Translations under genes and position numbers: made by a program | Shown here: one piece after another, positions 26,715 to 35,535 of the stretch | How positions within the stretch are numbered: the first letter of the stretch is position 1 | Layout of the letters: each line of letters opens with the position of its first letter | Source: Actinacidiphila sp965342175 | GTDB lineage: Bacteria > Actinomycetota > Actinomycetes > Streptomycetales > Streptomycetaceae | Direction: 5' to 3' | Assembly: GCF_965342175.1 (NCBI RefSeq) | Contig: NZ_CBDRBL010000028.1 | Span: forward strand, 1 to 64,000 | DNA length: 64,000 nucleotides | The notes under the pieces: generated by a model | Databases searched by the model: none | Seen by the model: only the letters and a program-made list of their open reading frames with translations | What the model was told of the DNA's origin: nothing

Positions 26715-26736
26715 AATGCAACGCTGGTGTTGCATT
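26715..26736. promoter_or_regulatory. Palindromic operator upstream of the SDR/ALDH set
   Basis: Perfect 8-bp arms AATGCAAC and GTTGCATT around a 6-base centre, in an AT-richer region just before the first SDR gene. Size and symmetry fit a TetR-family operator. A related half site occurs beside the TetR gene at 4.3 kb, where the broken aldehyde dehydrogenase copy lies. Confidence 0.55.
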
Positions 26737-26944
26737 GAAGTGGTGTACTACATCTCACATTGCAGTTAAGTGGGTATAAGTGCGGCAGAAACATGGACGT
26801 CAAGGCGCCCATGCGTGCTCCCTGGCAGCCCCTTCGTGGTCCTGGCGTACGCCCCGGCCGCCGCCGCGGCCCCGCCGGGAGCGGAAGGGGCCGAGGCCGA
26901 ACGGGGCGGGCAGGGGTGCGCCGGGAGGGGTGGAGCGGCGGGCC

Positions 26945-27283
26945 GCATGGCTGTCCGCCCGCGGCCGGTGGCTGTCCTACTCGGTGATCGCCCCCGGCAA
27001 GCTCGGTGATGTGGACCTGCGCCAGGGCACCGAGGGCCAGAGGTTCCTCGCCGGGGAGCCCGTCGGCACCCAGCTGAAGGACTCGGGCGTCACGCTCCTG
27101 GACGCCCTTCCGCGGCGACAACGGAGTGATGACCGTCACCGGAACCTGGACGCTCGGCCAGAACCTGAACGGCTGGGCCCGGGTTTTCGTGCCGACACCG
27201 GCGCCCACACCCAGCAGATCCACTCCACCATCCACGGCGAGGCGGGTGGTGACCGGGAGTGTTACCTCAACACCCACTACAGC
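26945..27283 (+). pseudogene. Remnant of a secreted protein resembling golvesin-domain proteins
   Basis: Fragments in two frames read LSYSVIAPGKLGDVDL, GTQLKDSGVTLLDALP and then VTGTWTLGQNLNGWARVFV with a THTQQ-like segment. The 'WTL...L.GWARV.VH.P..GAHTQQ' pattern is familiar from large secreted Streptomyces proteins with golvesin C-terminal-like domains. No start, signal peptide or end remains, and it runs straight into the transposase remnant, so it was probably disrupted by the insertion. Family assignment is from memory of the motif only. Confidence 0.4.
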
Positions 27284-27539
27284 GCGTCTGGCGGCAGACC
27301 TGGTCCGACACCCCCCGGAACGGCTGAACAAAGAAATCCGGCGCCGCACCGACGTGGTCGGCGTCTTCCCCGACCGCACCGCCGTGATCCGCCTGGTCGG
27401 CGCGGTCCTGACCGACCAGAACGACGAGCGGACCGAGGCCCGCCGCTACATGGGCCGCGACCTGCCGGCCACGGCCCGGCTCCACCCGATCGAGTCAGAT
27501 ACCGACGACACCGTCCTGCCCACCGCACTCACCGCATGA
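27284..27539 (+). mobile_element. IS256-family transposase C-terminal remnant
   Basis: About 80 codons (ERLNKEIRRRTDVVGVFPD, LVGAVLTDQNDE, ARRYMG, then a stop after TALTA) correspond to the conserved C-terminus of mutator/IS256-type transposases. The DDE catalytic domain is missing. A sequence resembling the IS right end (GATACACCCCTCCAACGGAC) follows about 30 bases after the stop. The element is immobile debris. Confidence 0.7.
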
Positions 27540-27712
27540 CGTCAAAGAAGAGATCACCGAGTGCCCGGCGATACACCCCTCCAACGGACGTGACCGGGCC
27601 GAGTCCGGCAAGGTGGAGAAGAAAGACGCAGCCGAGCTGCGGCGACCGACGACAACGCCGCCAGGCGAGAGCCATCGACCCGCGACGCCGGCCCGCCTAT
27701 CCGTGTGGCCTC

Positions 27713-28339
27713 CTACACCGACGACCTCGTGGTCGGCCGGATCGAGTCCGCGGGCGCGGCCGAGGTGAGCAGTGCCGCGTCCAGCAGGATGGCCGCGGCG
27801 GCGCGGGCGGTCGTGGCGGCGGAGGGATCACGGTCCATGCGTGCCGCCTGCCCCGCACCGTCGTACAACATGAGGAGCTGGACGGCCAGCGTCCCGGGGT
27901 CGGCGCATCCGGCCGCGCCGGCCAGTTCCGCGAACAGGCCGCGCAACCAGACACGGTAGTCGTCGGCGACCTTGCCGACGGCGCTGTCGACAGGCATCTC
28001 GGAGGTGGCCCGTGCGAAGGGGCAGCCGTTGTAGCGGGGCTCGGTGGTCGCCTCGCCCAACGCGTCGAAGACGCCGAGCAGCTTCTCGCGCGGGGTACGG
28101 AAGCGGGTAAGGGTACGGGCGACCCGGTCCTTCCGGCGCGCGAAGCGCTCTTCGAGGTAGGCGCAGACCAGGCCTTCCTTGCTGCCGAAGCTGTTGTACA
28201 GGGAAGCCTTGGCCACCCCGGCACGCTCGATCACCCGGTCGATGCCGACGGTCCGCACGCCTTCGGCGTAGAAGAGCTCATCAGCCGCCTCGAGCAGTCG
28301 CTCACGCGCAGACACCTTGGCCGCAGTCTTGATTGACAT
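27713..28339 (-). CDS. TetR/AcrR-family repressor, probably of the adjacent MFS exporter
   Basis: 208 residues. HTH at the N-terminus (VGIDRVIERAGVAKASLYNSFGSKEGL, residues ~30-60) and a C-terminal region with CPFARATSE, typical of the TetR subfamily that guards MFS efflux genes. ATG chosen because GGAAGGG lies eight bases upstream; a GTG three codons earlier lacks a spaced site. Its own promoter and that of the MFS gene each carry AGAC-N2-GTCTGTTCA, so it very likely represses both. Confidence 0.92.
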   Translation of the reverse strand: MSIKTAAKVSARERLLEAADELFYAEGVRTVGIDRVIERAGVAKASLYNSFGSKEGLVCAYLEERFARRKDRVARTLTRFRTPREKLLGVFDALGEATTEPRYNGCPFARATSEMPVDSAVGKVADDYRVWLRGLFAELAGAAGCADPGTLAVQLLMLYDGAGQAARMDRDPSAATTARAAAAILLDAALLTSAAPADSIRPTTRSSV

Positions 28340-28356
28340 GGCAAGCACCCTTCCCG

Positions 28357-28368
28357 CAGACAGGTCTG
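28357..28368. promoter_or_regulatory. TetR operator at the repressor's own promoter
   Basis: CAGACAGGTCTG: AGAC and GTCT arms around two bases, followed by TTCATT, 18 bp before the tetR start. The same motif stands before the MFS gene. Confidence 0.6.
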
Positions 28369-28845
28369 TTCATTCTACTTCAGGGAAGGGCTCCCTCGAC
28401 AGCTCCGTTCAGCCGCCCACCGGCGGGGGCGATGACCCATCCGGCCTCAGCATCGGGCGTGCACCTTGATCTGCTCGGCCCCTTCCGTTCGCAGCCGACG
28501 ACGAGCCGGAGGAGCCTGGCTACTACGACACCCCTGCTCAGGCAGCGGAACGGCTTCAGCAGGGCTCGTGGCTGTCCCATCGGGATGCCGCAGGTTTGCC
28601 GGCAGTGCTCGTTCCGCAGGAGGCCGAAGCCGACCCGGCGACGGAAGGGCGGCGGGGATCCGGCCGGAGCACGCGGGCCCTGCGGGTCACCGACCGCCTG
28701 ACAGGGCGGCGCACCGGAGTGAGCCGCTCTCTCGGGCCTGACGAAGCCCCGCGCCGGCGCTCCGGCCACCGGGGTGCGTGTCGCGCGCCCCATCGCCGTC
28801 GCGCCCCCTTCGGCCGGCGCCGCTCCCCGGCCCCCTTGGCCCGTC
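28369..28845. other. Gap with a possible gene fragment
   Basis: About 480 bases between the tetR promoter and the end of the MFS gene. One plus-strand frame from ~28,490 to ~28,650 reads like protein (EPGYYDTPAQAAERL, SHRDAAGLPAVLVPQEAE) but has no start codon or partner and is not assignable. The rest appears non-coding. Confidence 0.3.
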
Positions 28846-30180
28846 TCAGACGATGACGGGTCGCGAGCGGCCGCCGCGCCGATCCGTCAGCAGTCCGATC
28901 AGGGCCAGCAGCGCCAGGACGATGACGGCAGTGCCGTACTCGCGAGCGGTGACCATCAGGCCGCCCGCGTGGACGACGAGGTAGCCGGCGATCACCGAGG
29001 GCAATCCCATGCCCAGATAGGACACCACGTACAGCAGGGACAGCACCCCGGAGCGCTCATGGGCGGCGGTCAGGGGCATCACCGTGCGGATGCCGCCCTG
29101 GAAGCCGCCGCCGAAGCCGATGCCGGCGATGACCGAACCGGCGAAGAACAGGGCGAGCGAGCCGTTCTGGACCGAGACCAGGGTCACGGCGACGCCCGCG
29201 ACGGTGGTGGCGATCCCGGTGAACATGACACCGCGCGCGGGCGCAGAGCGCAGCAGGAGGGTGGTGGCGGCGCCCACCCCTGCGAGGACGGACAGGGCCA
29301 GGCCGCCGTATACGGCGGACGTGGAGTGGCTGAGGGTCCGCACGAGCGCCGGGCTCAGGGAGGCGTAGAAGCCCGCCAGCGCCCAGACCGCGATGAGCAT
29401 GGGGACCGCGGTGAGGACGGCGCGCCGCACGGTTCCGGGCAGCCTGACGTCCGGGACCATCGAGCCGAGCGCTCCCCGCTCGGGTGTGACCGTCTCTCGC
29501 ATCAGGACCACGCCCAGTGCCTGCAACGCCATCACGGCGGCCAGAACCAGGTAGACCAGGTGCGTCGGGGCGGGCAGGTACTGCACCAGGAAGGCCGACA
29601 CCAAGGAACCGGCGGCGGTGCCGACACCGGGGGCGAAGGAGTTGGCGACGGTGCCGCGGAGGCGGTCGATGTCCAGCATGCCCGCGCCGACCGCACCCAG
29701 CGCCGCACCGGTGGAAAGGCCCTGGATCACGCGGGCGACCATCAGCTCCGGCACCCCGTGGGCTGTCGCGAACACCACCATCGCGGCCACCTGTGCGGCG
29801 AGCGACCCGAGCAGCACCGGGCGGCGGCCCAGGTGGTCCGAGAGCCGTCCCATCGTGAGCAGCGCGACCAGGACGGCGATCGCGTAGACGCCGAACACCA
29901 GCGTGGTGGTGACCGGTCCGAAGCCCCACTCCGCCTGGTAGACCGCGTACAGCGGGGTGGGGGCGCTCGAGCCGGCCAGGAACGACACGACGATCGAGGC
30001 CAGCAGGTAGAAGGCCGCGCGCTGAGGCAGCACGCCCGCGACGCCTCCGCGGCGCTCCGCCGATGCGTGCCGTCCCCGCCCGCCGGGCCGCTTGCCGGCG
30101 GGACGCTCGCTACCGCCCGCCGAGCCGGTGCCGGATGCCAGGGTGATGACGCCGTGGTGGTCCTGCGGGGCGGGCTGCAT
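28846..30180 (-). CDS. MFS drug-efflux transporter
   Basis: 444 residues with about 12 hydrophobic helices. MFS signatures are GRLSDHLGRRPVLLGS in the loop between helices 2 and 3 (near residue 110) and FYASLSPALVRTL in the second half. The ~45-residue N-terminal tail is charged. The ATG is supported by GGAGAAGG; an upstream in-frame ATG would overlap the operator. It should export small lipophilic compounds by proton antiport, under the TetR gene encoded just downstream, which shares its operator motif. No natural-product genes adjoin it. Confidence 0.92.
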   Translation of the reverse strand: MQPAPQDHHGVITLASGTGSAGGSERPAGKRPGGRGRHASAERRGGVAGVLPQRAAFYLLASIVVSFLAGSSAPTPLYAVYQAEWGFGPVTTTLVFGVYAIAVLVALLTMGRLSDHLGRRPVLLGSLAAQVAAMVVFATAHGVPELMVARVIQGLSTGAALGAVGAGMLDIDRLRGTVANSFAPGVGTAAGSLVSAFLVQYLPAPTHLVYLVLAAVMALQALGVVLMRETVTPERGALGSMVPDVRLPGTVRRAVLTAVPMLIAVWALAGFYASLSPALVRTLSHSTSAVYGGLALSVLAGVGAATTLLLRSAPARGVMFTGIATTVAGVAVTLVSVQNGSLALFFAGSVIAGIGFGGGFQGGIRTVMPLTAAHERSGVLSLLYVVSYLGMGLPSVIAGYLVVHAGGLMVTAREYGTAVIVLALLALIGLLTDRRGGRSRPVIV

Positions 30181-30198
30181 GCGACCATCCTTCTCCAG

Positions 30199-30214
30199 GT
30201 AGACCAGTCTGTTC
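30199..30214. promoter_or_regulatory. TetR operator at the MFS gene promoter
   Basis: AGAC-CA-GTCT followed by GTTCA, about 20 bp upstream of the chosen ATG. It matches the site at the tetR gene in both arms and in the GTTCA extension. Confidence 0.6.
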
Positions 30215-30331
30215 ACTTATCGCCCAACGCCGCCGCGCCGCGTTCTCTTCCCACCCCTCGCACCGGCCCCGCTCGGCGACACCGGCCCGACCGGCGGCGA
30301 CGGCACGACCGGCGGCGACCCCCGACGCACC

Positions 30332-30394
30332 CTCGACAGCCTCGACAGCCTCGGCAGCCTCGGCAGCCTCGGCAGCCTCGGCAGCCTCGGCGAC
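30332..30394. repeat. Seven tandem 9-bp repeats
   Basis: Seven consecutive copies of CTCG(A/G)CAGC with minor variation, in the 340-bp gap between the divergent MFS and DUF4328 genes. Nothing else was recognised in that gap apart from the operator beside the MFS gene. Not within a credible gene. Confidence 0.7.
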
Positions 30395-30518
30395 AGCATC
30401 CGGTGACCACTGATCCCCGAAGACCCGAACTCGCACGCACGTGCCCCCCTCAGCCCCTATGATCACTCCGCTCCCGTGTCCACCAGAGCCGTGCACGACC
30501 CGAGACAGGCCCTCCACC

Positions 30519-31121
30519 ATGTCCAGCAAACCCCCCGGATCCCCGTTGATCCTTGCTCGTTGCGCGCAGGCGGCGATAGCCGCGGCCGCCGTCCTGGACG
30601 TGTTCCGGGCGGTGGCCGTCCAGAACCGGCGGATCCATCCCTCGGCCGCGACCCTGCACACTTCCGGCTCCGTGTCCCAGATCTTCGTCTATCTGATGAC
30701 ACTCGCGGTCGTGCTCTTCCTCGTGTGGCTGGCCCGGTCCCGGCGCAATGCCCTGGCGCTGGCACCGCAGGCCGCGCTCCCGGGTGGCGGCTGGCTGATC
30801 GGGGCCTGGCTGATCCCCGTGGTGAACCTCTTCGTGCCCCGGCGGTTCGTCCTCGGCATCGGGCGCGCGAGCTCACCGGCCTGGAACCCGGGACGCGACT
30901 CCGCACTGGTGAACCTCTGGTGGGCGGCCTGGGTCGGGCACGGAATCGCCCTTACGCTCACCACCCAGGCCGCCCCGGGTTCCCGGGCCGCCCTGGCAGT
31001 CACCGAAGCGCTCATGCTCGCCGCTGGGGGGCTCCTGTGCCTCGTCATCGAGCGCATCACCACGCTCCAAGGCGCCGCGTTCGCCGCCCCGGCTCCCTCC
31101 TCCCCCGTCGCGCAGGCGTGA
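30519..31121 (+). CDS. DUF4328 membrane protein
   Basis: 200 residues with four hydrophobic segments, arranged as in the DUF4328 family: an N-terminal helix after a short Pro/Ser tail, a VWLARSRRNALAL motif after helix 2 (~residue 75), then WLIGAWLIPVVNLFVPRRF, NLWWAAWVG and a C-terminal helix. Family members are small actinobacterial membrane proteins of unknown function. It ends 13 bp before the PhzF-like gene and is probably co-transcribed. Confidence 0.82.
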   Translation: MSSKPPGSPLILARCAQAAIAAAAVLDVFRAVAVQNRRIHPSAATLHTSGSVSQIFVYLMTLAVVLFLVWLARSRRNALALAPQAALPGGGWLIGAWLIPVVNLFVPRRFVLGIGRASSPAWNPGRDSALVNLWWAAWVGHGIALTLTTQAAPGSRAALAVTEALMLAAGGLLCLVIERITTLQGAAFAAPAPSSPVAQA

Positions 31122-31134
31122 GGCAGGCTCAACC

Positions 31135-31869
31135 ATGATCGGTTACGACATCGTGCGGGTCTTCTGCGGACCCGACGGCGACGGCGGCGACAGGATCGCC
31201 GTCGTACGTGACGGAAGCGCCGTCACCGGCGAGCAGGACCGCGTCGCGTTCGCCCGGCGGTCGGGCTTGACCGCGACCGTGTTCGTCGACGACCCCGAAC
31301 GGGGTGTCATCGACATCCACTCCGGCGACGGACGGCTGCCCTTCGCCGGCGCCCCCTGCATCGGCGCCGCCTGGTTGCTGGACGCCCCGGAACTGATCAC
31401 GCCGGCCGGCGTCGTCGGCGTCCGCCTCGACGGCGAGTTCACCTGGCTCGAGGCCCGCCCTTCCTGGGCGCCGCCCCGCACGCTGCGGCAGTATGACTCA
31501 CCCGGGGAGGTGGACGCGCTGCCCGTGCCGCCGCCCGGGGAGTGGGTCTGCGCCTGGGCCTGGGAGGACGAACCCGCCGGACGCGTCCGCGCCCGGGGCT
31601 TCCCGGGCCGCGGCCACGGCGTCGAGGAGGTCGAGGCCACCGGCTCGGCGGCGCTCCTGCTCACCGACCGCCTCCATCGCGCCCTCAACATCTCCCAGGG
31701 CCGCGGCTCCCAGGTCCTCACCGCCCCCGGACGGGACGGCCTGGTCGAGCTCGCCGGCCGGGTCCACCTCGAACGCGCCGTTCCCGGCGCCTCCGCCGCC
31801 ACTCGTCCGGCGATCACCCTCGGCAGCCCGGCATCGCCCCGCCGCCGCATCCATCTGCTCGACCTCTGA
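31135..31869 (+). CDS. PhzF-family isomerase-like protein
   Basis: 244 residues of the PhzF/diaminopimelate-epimerase-like fold. The family glycine pair is readable in each half: LPFAGAPCIGAAWLL (usually L-C-G-H-A in the family) near residue 66 and EATGSAALLL near 170. The catalytic Glu of PhzF (residue 45 there, in an EMN motif) is not obvious here, so the activity is uncertain; related small-molecule isomerases exist in many actinobacteria. No phenazine genes are nearby. Confidence 0.75.
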   Translation: MIGYDIVRVFCGPDGDGGDRIAVVRDGSAVTGEQDRVAFARRSGLTATVFVDDPERGVIDIHSGDGRLPFAGAPCIGAAWLLDAPELITPAGVVGVRLDGEFTWLEARPSWAPPRTLRQYDSPGEVDALPVPPPGEWVCAWAWEDEPAGRVRARGFPGRGHGVEEVEATGSAALLLTDRLHRALNISQGRGSQVLTAPGRDGLVELAGRVHLERAVPGASAATRPAITLGSPASPRRRIHLLDL

Positions 31870-32275
31870 CCCGCGCCGGGCGGATCCGGCGTCGGTGCGC
31901 CCCTCGCCGGACCCCGCCCATGCGGCGACCGCCGAGCCGATCGCCCGCGCCCGCTCCCCCGGAACGGAGGCGACCGCACACGCCACCGGTCACGAACTCG
32001 CGGCCCGATGAACGGTGTTGCCGCGAAACCGCGACCGTGGGCCCGTGCGCATAGAGCGCATGTGCCATCTATGATCAAGACGCCTCCGCGCGCCCGCACC
32101 ACCTGCGGGCGGACCGCGCGCTCCCGAGGTACCGGTGGGTGCGGACGGGGCGGGCCGGGGTCCGTGGGCCGGGACCGGCGGAAGCGGCTCGGGCGCACGG
32201 GACGACGACACCATGGGTCAGCGCAGCCGGCGGCGCATGCTGCCGACAGCCCTGTCCACGATCAAGGGAAGCATC
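31870..32275. other. Intergenic region, no gene seen
   Basis: About 400 bases before the alpha/beta hydrolase. A local dip in GC around 32,060-32,090 (CCATCTATGATCAAG) may mark a promoter; a short palindrome TGCGC-ATAGA-GCGCA precedes it at 32,046-32,060. No coding pattern recognised. Confidence 0.35.
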
Positions 32276-33094
32276 GTGAGGGAACGCACCATCACCATCG
32301 CCCAGCAGGAGATCGCCTACGCGGAATCCGAGGGCACGGGACGCGCCGTCGTCCTCGTGCACGGCAACTCCTCGTCCTCGCGGGTCTGGCGCCCGCTGCT
32401 GGAAGGCCCCTTCGGTCAGCGGTACCGCTGCCTGGCCCTGGATCTGCCGGGCCACGGCAGGTCGGCCCGCCACGAGCGGCCCGAGGACTACTCGATCCGG
32501 TCCTACGCGTCGCTTCTCGCCGCTTTCGCGACCGCCCTGGACGCCCGGGACGCCGTGGTCGCCGGATGGAGCCTGGGCGGGCACATCGTGCTCGAGGCCG
32601 CGTCCCGCCTGCCCGAGGCCGCCGGGTTCTTCCTCTTCGGCGCCCCGCCCGTCGGCGGCCTCGCCGACTTCGGCAAGGCGTTCCTGCCGAATCCCGCCGT
32701 GCAGACGGGCTTCACCGGTGACGTGGACGCCGCGACGGCGTTGTCCTACGCCCAGAGTTTTCTGGCTCCCGGGTCCGACGTCCCGACCGCCGAACTCGTC
32801 GCGGACATCCTCGCCACGGACGGCGCGGCCCGTGTGGGCCTGTGGGCCTGCCTGGGGTCGGGCGACTTCACCGACGAGGTCGAGATCGTGTCCCGGCTGG
32901 CCCAGCCCCTGGCGGTGGTGCAGGGCGAGGGCGAGCAGCTGGTCAGCCTCGACTATCTCCGCGCGGTCGCCGCGCCCTCGTTGTGGCGCGGCGCGGTGCA
33001 GGTCATGACCGGTGCCGGGCACGCGCCGCACGTCGAGGCACCGGCGGACTTCGCCCGCGTGCTGGGCGAGTTCGTCGCCGACGTCACACCATGA
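32276..33094 (+). CDS. Alpha/beta hydrolase
   Basis: 272 residues from a GTG supported by AAGGGAAG seven bases upstream; an in-frame extension to 32,135 is Gly/Arg-rich and unlikely. Oxyanion motif VLVHGNSSSS, nucleophile elbow GWSLGG (Ser ~98), and C-terminal catalytic His in GAGHAPHVE; the acid is probably the Asp/Glu after VVQGEGEQLV. The fold suits an esterase, lactonase or C-C hydrolase of the cytosol; the substrate cannot be told. It appears monocistronic. Confidence 0.9.
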   Translation: MRERTITIAQQEIAYAESEGTGRAVVLVHGNSSSSRVWRPLLEGPFGQRYRCLALDLPGHGRSARHERPEDYSIRSYASLLAAFATALDARDAVVAGWSLGGHIVLEAASRLPEAAGFFLFGAPPVGGLADFGKAFLPNPAVQTGFTGDVDAATALSYAQSFLAPGSDVPTAELVADILATDGAARVGLWACLGSGDFTDEVEIVSRLAQPLAVVQGEGEQLVSLDYLRAVAAPSLWRGAVQVMTGAGHAPHVEAPADFARVLGEFVADVTP

Positions 33095-33184
33095 CGTCAC
33101 CAGTCCGCCGGGCCGGGAACACGCGCTGAGCTCCGCGGTCGCCGCGGGCCGTGGAGGTAGGGCGCACCGCCCTGACGACGCCGG

Positions 33185-33544
33185 TCAGACCACGTCCGCG
33201 CTGCCCTCGCGGTATACCTTCGCCGAGGCGATCCGGCCGTCGCGGAGCCGGTAGAAGGCGGTGATGGGGCAGGTGCGGCGCTCGCCGTGGTAGGTGAGCG
33301 TCTCGGTCATCTCGCAGGCGGCGCGGTCGCCCCCGGTGATCAGGTGGTGGATCTGCAGGGTGGGGAGCAGCCCGCGCATGGCCTCGGCGAAGAGCGCGGT
33401 GAGCTCGGCGCGGCCGCTCACCGTCGTGGTGCCGGTGACCCATACGGCGTCGTCGGTGAACCCGGCCATGAGCGCGTGGAGGTCGCGGTCGTTGAAGGCC
33501 CGCACGTGTGCGTGTACCACCGCGGTGGCGTCGGTCGGCGTCAT
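33185..33544 (-). CDS. SnoaL-like / NTF2-fold protein
   Basis: 119 residues. The pattern HVRAFNDRDLHALMAGFTDDAVWVTG, then FYRLRDGRIASAKVYRE, is typical of NTF2-like SnoaL domains, small cone-shaped barrels that bind or isomerise small hydrophobic compounds. ATG at 33,544; an upstream in-frame extension is Arg/Pro/Ala-rich and not conserved-looking. Converges with the alpha/beta hydrolase. Function unknown. Confidence 0.85.
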   Translation of the reverse strand: MTPTDATAVVHAHVRAFNDRDLHALMAGFTDDAVWVTGTTTVSGRAELTALFAEAMRGLLPTLQIHHLITGGDRAACEMTETLTYHGERRTCPITAFYRLRDGRIASAKVYREGSADVV

Positions 33545-33755
33545 GGCTGCAGTCTGCCGCAGGCCCGCGGGCCGGTCGACGCTGACGCCGGAGTCGGACG
33601 AGCGAAGGCCACAGCGGTGCGCCGCGCCGGCCGGCGCGGCGGTGACCTCCACGGAAGTCGGGGTGGCCGCGGGTCGGCCGGGTGACCGGCGCGGATCGGC
33701 CCCCGTTGGACGGTCCGCGCCGGTCGGCTGACGACGCCGATCAACTCGACCCGGC

Positions 33756-34950
33756 TCAGGCCGGGTTGTCGCCATGGGTCAGCGTCTCCCAGGCGACGAA
33801 GAGGTTGTTGGTGCCGGCCGGGCGCTGGGACTCGGTGAGCGCCTGGGTGTTCGTCATGGCGTAGCCCAGCCGGTTGTGCATCGCGTTGTAGCCGACCTCG
33901 GTGACCGGCCCCAGCCCCAGGGTCAGGCGCCCGCCGCACAGCCAGGACGGCACTGCCTCACCCCGCTGGTACTTGGCGTGGAAGCCCAGCGCGTGCCGGA
34001 GCCGCTCGCCGACCTGGGGGTAGAGGTCCTCGCCCTGGATGCGGCTGGTCTCCGCGACATGGGCGATCGATGAGATGCCGTAGCCGGTGTGCGTGAAGTC
34101 GCGGCATGTCTCCTGGCTCAGACCGGTCACGAAGGTGGACTGCCCCTGCCAGTAGTTGATGATCTCGTCGCGGGTGTCGAGCCCGCTACCCGGCACCGTC
34201 TTCGGCAGCGCGCCATCGGTGTCCAGGTAGACGTAGGCGGCGACACGGTTGAGGTAGCGGGTGACCGCCCTGTCGTAGGAGGTGCGGTCGTCGAGGAAGA
34301 CGGAGATGCCGACGGCGGCCTCCATCATCGTGAGCTCCCAGTTGCCGTTGCTCCTGGAACCGCCCGCGACCTCGGGGAGGTAGACGTCGCGCAGCATGGT
34401 GGCGAAGCGGTTCACATTGGGCCAACTGGTGTAGGTGTAGCGGATGATCTCCGCGGCGCGCGGCCACACGGAGCCGGCCCAGCCGGTCTGCAGTGGGGCG
34501 TTGCTGTTGGTGTGGTCGGCGATGGTGGCCGACCAGGCGTCCATCAACTGGATCGCCTTCTGCGCGTACCTGGCGTCGCGGGTGATGTACCAGGCCAGGG
34601 CGTTGGTGTAGGCCGCGATCGCGTCCTCGCGCTCGTCGGTGCAGCCGTTGTTGGGGTTGGAGTAGGAACCGCACTCGACGATGGCGCGCGGCTTGGGGGC
34701 GCGACTGCGAGGCGTACCGCGACGCCATCATCTGGTCGTACGCACCCTTCCACGGCTGGGCTCCGGCCTGCACCTTGCCGCGGACGAAGTCGAGTTGGGC
34801 GCGGCTGACCAGGACGCCGGGGTGGCTGAAGGCGGCCGGCGCGGCCTCGGCACGGCCGCCGCCGGGCAGGGCGGTCAGGAGGGCGGCGACCAGCGCCGCG
34901 ACGAGGGCGATGACGCCCTTGGTGAGGTGACCTCGTGCTCTCAGGGGCAT
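33756..34950 (-). pseudogene. Secreted alginate lyase family protein, single-base frameshift
   Basis: A gene for about 397 residues of the alginate-lyase superfamily ((alpha/alpha) toroid). It begins with a Sec signal peptide (hydrophobic VIALVAALVAALLTALP, cleavage near AEA-AP) and continues through PGVLVSRAQLDFVRGKV. At a C5/G5 run (34,695-34,699) the frame breaks; removing one base restores RPKPRAIVECGSYSNPNNGC and then the rest, including LMDAWSATIADHTNSNAPLQTGW and WELTMMEAAVGISVF. Either the gene is recently inactivated or the read has a homopolymer error. It would cleave uronate polysaccharide outside the cell. Confidence 0.85.
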
Positions 34951-35535
34951 GGGGGGACGCCTTCCCAGGAGACGGCGCGTTCACAAGCGTGAATGATGGG
35001 TGCCCTTGTGAACATGGCGATGAAGAAACGACGGTAGGACTAGACCAATGCCCCGTCAAGCCTCCCTGCACACACGGCCGATGACCCGTGACGGCGCGAC
35101 GCAGGTCCCGCCGTGCCGCCAGGGGGCCGGGCGCGTGACGTCCCGCTGAGGCGCGGGCCCCGCCCGCGCGCCTTGGAGTCGTCCCCGCCTGAGCGAGCGC
35201 ACCCACGACCCCCGCGTCCGGAGGCGGGACACCCGCCGTGGACCTGGCCGCCACCGGCCGCGTCCTCACCCAGGTCACCGAGCGCGCCCACGCGGAACTC
35301 GCGGCGCCGACCGCGCGACCACGCAGGCCCGTACGGCAGGCCGCGCGGCGCCGCCGCCCTCGGCGCCCGCCCGGCGACGCCGGTCCCGCGGCCCCGAAGC
35401 GGCACCCCAGGCGGCGATCGGGTGAACCGGCGGCCGGGCCGCACCCCCGGTCGCCCTCCGGACGGGCATCATCGCTGGAGGCCGGGGCCGGTGCTTCCCC
35501 CTCCCCGATCGTGCCGGGCGGCCCGGGAGGTCGTC
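34951..35535. promoter_or_regulatory. Intergenic region with operator-like repeats
   Basis: About 585 bases between the divergent alginate lyase and hypX genes. Near the lyase is a 9-bp inverted repeat GTTCACAAG-N17-CTTGTGAAC (34,979-35,013), then AGGACTAGACCAAT (35,036-35,049), which matches 10 of 12 core bases of the DasR dre consensus TGGTCTAGACCA. The part from ~35,100 to 35,520 shows Arg/Pro-rich shadow frames only. Confidence 0.45.

Noticed and set aside
30213..30440. Leu/Pro-Arg and Gly-Cys-Arg repeat peptides encoded by the tandem repeats
   Set aside because: Low-complexity translations of the 9-bp repeat array, with no plausible ribosome site.
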